The position numbers and the translations under genes were made by a program. From Siderastrea radians (lineage: Eukaryota; Cnidaria; Anthozoa; Scleractinia; Rhizangiidae), in the NCBI GenBank assembly GCA_964017195.1, contig OZ024896.1, forward strand, positions 33,593,807 to 33,657,806: 64,000 nt of DNA. Reading direction: 5' to 3'. Below the pieces are notes generated by a model. It saw only the letters and a program-made list of their open reading frames with translations, did no database searches and was not told the DNA's origin. Of this stretch, positions 62,101 through 64,000 are shown in pieces; the stretch's first letter is position 1; each line of letters opens with the position of its first letter.

Positions 62101-63754
62101 ACGCGCCAGATTGCGTAACGTCAGCGTTAACTTAATATCACTACGCATGCCTATGTAATAAAAGTACCAAAAGGATCCCATTCTCGACCCCAGAGCTCTT
62201 CTCTTTTGCGCATGACGGAGGGAGGGAAGAGAGCTTACGCGCGCGAAGTCAGAAGAGTAAGCACTGGGGTCGAGAATGAAAGGATCCCAAATCAACTTTT
62301 TTTGGCCATATTTTTTTCGTAAACCCACCATGCAGCGTACGATAAAAAATTCGCGATCAATTTATGGCAGGAAATTACACTTGCAGAAAAAATAGTGATG
62401 AACTATGCAGGTTTTTATCTTCTTTCGAAATCCCTTTTCAGCTTCAGTAAATGATTAAAGAAGCTATGCCATGCCATGAGACTGCGCATGCGGTGCAATC
62501 TCTGATTACAGCAAAAGCAACTGAGCATGAGCACATTAAGTCAAACTTCAACGCTACTGTGCCAAACTGGCGCAGAAACGTCTACTGATTGTTTCGCAAC
62601 ATATACCTTGTTATAGGAAATTAACACTCGTGTTGATTGAGGTATTTAAAATTAATGCGACTTAAATTAACGCGAATTGAAGGGAAAATTACTCCCCAAT
62701 AAAGGAAATTGACGCAAAAGAGGTGGTAAAATTTCAACATGAGGGAAATTAAGCCGAAAACACAAAGAAATACAGTGTGTCGTCACAGCTGGAACAATTT
62801 TGTTTCATAAATGAATTTTAAAACTCGAACAAAACACGTCTACAAGTGTGTGAGGCAATTTATTTACAGACAATGTGGGTTAAATTATGAGGGATGGAGG
62901 GGTTTTTAACCTCCGCTTCCCAACCCTTTATTCCCTGTTCCTGCCTTGTATTTGTTGGCTGCCGCCTCTTTGCATTTTTTCGATTGCGGAATATTGCACA
63001 ATGTTGCGCTTCCCGCCACCTTCCCACCCCTCTTCTCCCGCCTCCCGTACATCTCCCGCCCCCTTTTCTCCCGGTCTCCCGCCCCCCTGTCCCCCTCTAC
63101 AACTCTGCCTACATGCACGTGGAAAAAGGAGAGCTATTGTTTTCTAGATGTCAAGAATGTCTCTACTGAATCCAGAATTTAGGTTTCAAATGATGGAAAT
63201 TAGGGTCGCGAAAATTAACGCTCCACTTAATTAGCAAGGCGCAAATTAACGCTCACAAAAATTAACGCGACTTAAATTATTAAACGCGGATTGTCAAAGT
63301 TCGCCTTAATTTCATGGAGCGTTAATTTCCTAAGCTAAGGTATGCTACAAGGTGACTCGTTTTGTTCTTCTCTTGCTTCTCTACAGTTGTCCCCGGGTGA
63401 GCATATCCCGCTGGATATTCAAGCTTACGATGAACTCAATCACACATATCCCGCCCTGGTCTCTGTAACTGAAATTGAAGTCGACGACACGAAGCCCCTA
63501 CTTCAGTTAGAGAACACCTTCCGAGAATTAGCCCCGTTAAAGAAAAAATCTCCTCCATTCTCGTATCACTTCGCGAATGAAGCCCTATATAAAGAACTGG
63601 CGAATAACACAGTGCATCGCTTCCAGGTTATTGACATTTTCTCTGCTCTAAAGAACAGATTCTTGTTTAATGTCACCGCTATTCCTTGTAGACCGGGATT
63701 CAAGTTTGAGTACGACAAGTGCACTTGTGACGAAAATATTGAAGGCCTGTTAAG
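59107..63754 (+). CDS. Secreted/membrane right-handed beta-helix protein, 3 exons, partial
   Basis: Exons 59,107-60,750; 61,642-61,899; 63,387-63,754 (phases 0, 0, 2), 756 codons so far; the last donor TTAAG|GTAACT shows that it continues to the right. Start: first in-frame ATG (59,107); a second Met at residue 18 begins a cleavable-looking signal, MFQCILLAAWITAAAS. Residues ~140-540 are parallel beta-helix rungs (NNITLTNCVFKDN, GVTIEGCVFSNN). FxxN and GGA/GGG motifs repeat (FTENSGYVGGAV, FVRNRALNIGGAI, FVSNNASQFGGGL), as in chlamydial Pmp and pectin-lyase-fold proteins. Exon 2 adds IENTAIYRGAAVYIAS. Exon 3 ends in a Cys module, CRPGFKFEYDKCTCD. Many N-x-S/T sites fit an extracellular location. 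Function unknown. A short out-of-frame ATG frame at 59,045 precedes the start. Confidence 0.88.
62179..62278. mobile_element. 100-bp MITE with 9-bp TSD (beta-helix intron 2)
   Basis: Ends CATTCTCGACCCCAG / CTGGGGTCGAGAATG are perfect over 15 bp; AAAGGATCC flanks both (62,170-62,178 and 62,279-62,287). A 9-bp duplication fits Mutator-like elements. Confidence 0.8.
62614..63332. mobile_element. 719-bp element, TAGGAAATTAACRCTC ends (beta-helix intron 2)
   Basis: Inverted ends TAGGAAATTAACACTC / GAGCGTTAATTTCCTA. The interior repeats AATTAACGC-type motifs many times near both ends. Its right end lies 54 bp before exon 3. Confidence 0.7.
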
Positions 63755-64000
63755 GTAACTAAACATTGAACTTAATTCCCCCTCCCTCCCTTCCCTCCCT
63801 GCCCACGTCCCGTCAAATCCTGCCATCGTTTTTGCTGTACGGCGTTCGCAAGTGTTTACCGTAAAGGTTGATTTAAATTGGAAGGATAACACGACTTAAA
63901 ATCATTTACTCAATAGACTACGCGCCTTATCACGGAAACGAAGTTGGTGTCCCTCCTTTTTTGCATTTCTCAGTGTTATGAGTAGCTAATTACCTAGTCT

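Overview
This is nuclear genomic DNA from an animal, most likely an anthozoan cnidarian such as a stony coral. The support is AT-rich sequence, GT-AG introns of a few hundred bases to several kilobases, a clear metazoan transportin gene, a right-handed beta-helix surface protein, and very many short inverted-repeat elements of kinds I associate with coral genomes. The phylum is inference; no species can be named from the sequence alone.

Region 1 (1-24,650, minus strand) is one gene, transportin-1 (TNPO1, karyopherin beta-2), the nuclear import receptor for PY-NLS cargo. I placed 21 exons from the start codon at 24,650 to 722. All exon phases agree and give 797 codons plus 2 nt. The last ~95 residues lie beyond the left edge. 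Intron 13 uses a GC donor. The introns hold a 5'-truncated LINE with a perfect 15-bp target-site duplication, a tRNA-type SINE, a LINE 3' fragment, a Harbinger-like MITE, several TTAA-flanked elements, a ~110-bp minisatellite and a large foldback repeat.

Region 2 (24.7-38.1 kb) has no recognisable protein gene, but shows signs of plus-strand transcription without an obvious product. At 27.6-29.8 kb there are well-formed splice sites around exons with stops in every frame. At 33.2-38.1 kb there is a tandem array of exon-intron modules: seven exon-like blocks of about 77-80 nt, most starting GAA, with conserved branch sites, acceptors and donors. Their introns carry a repeated hairpin with an invariant ATTCAAA loop and covarying stems. 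This is the most unusual structure in the window and looks like a repeated-exon non-coding RNA (host-gene-like) locus.

Region 3 (38-59 kb) is repeat-dominated intergenic DNA: purine and pyrimidine minisatellites, a 1.2-kb foldback element with 7-bp flanking repeats, an element containing perfect 105-bp palindrome arms, and MITEs with 8-bp or TTAA flanks.

Region 4 (59,107-63,754, plus strand) holds three exons of a secreted or membrane beta-helix protein with FxxN...GGA[ILV] repeats like those of chlamydial Pmp proteins. It continues past the right edge.
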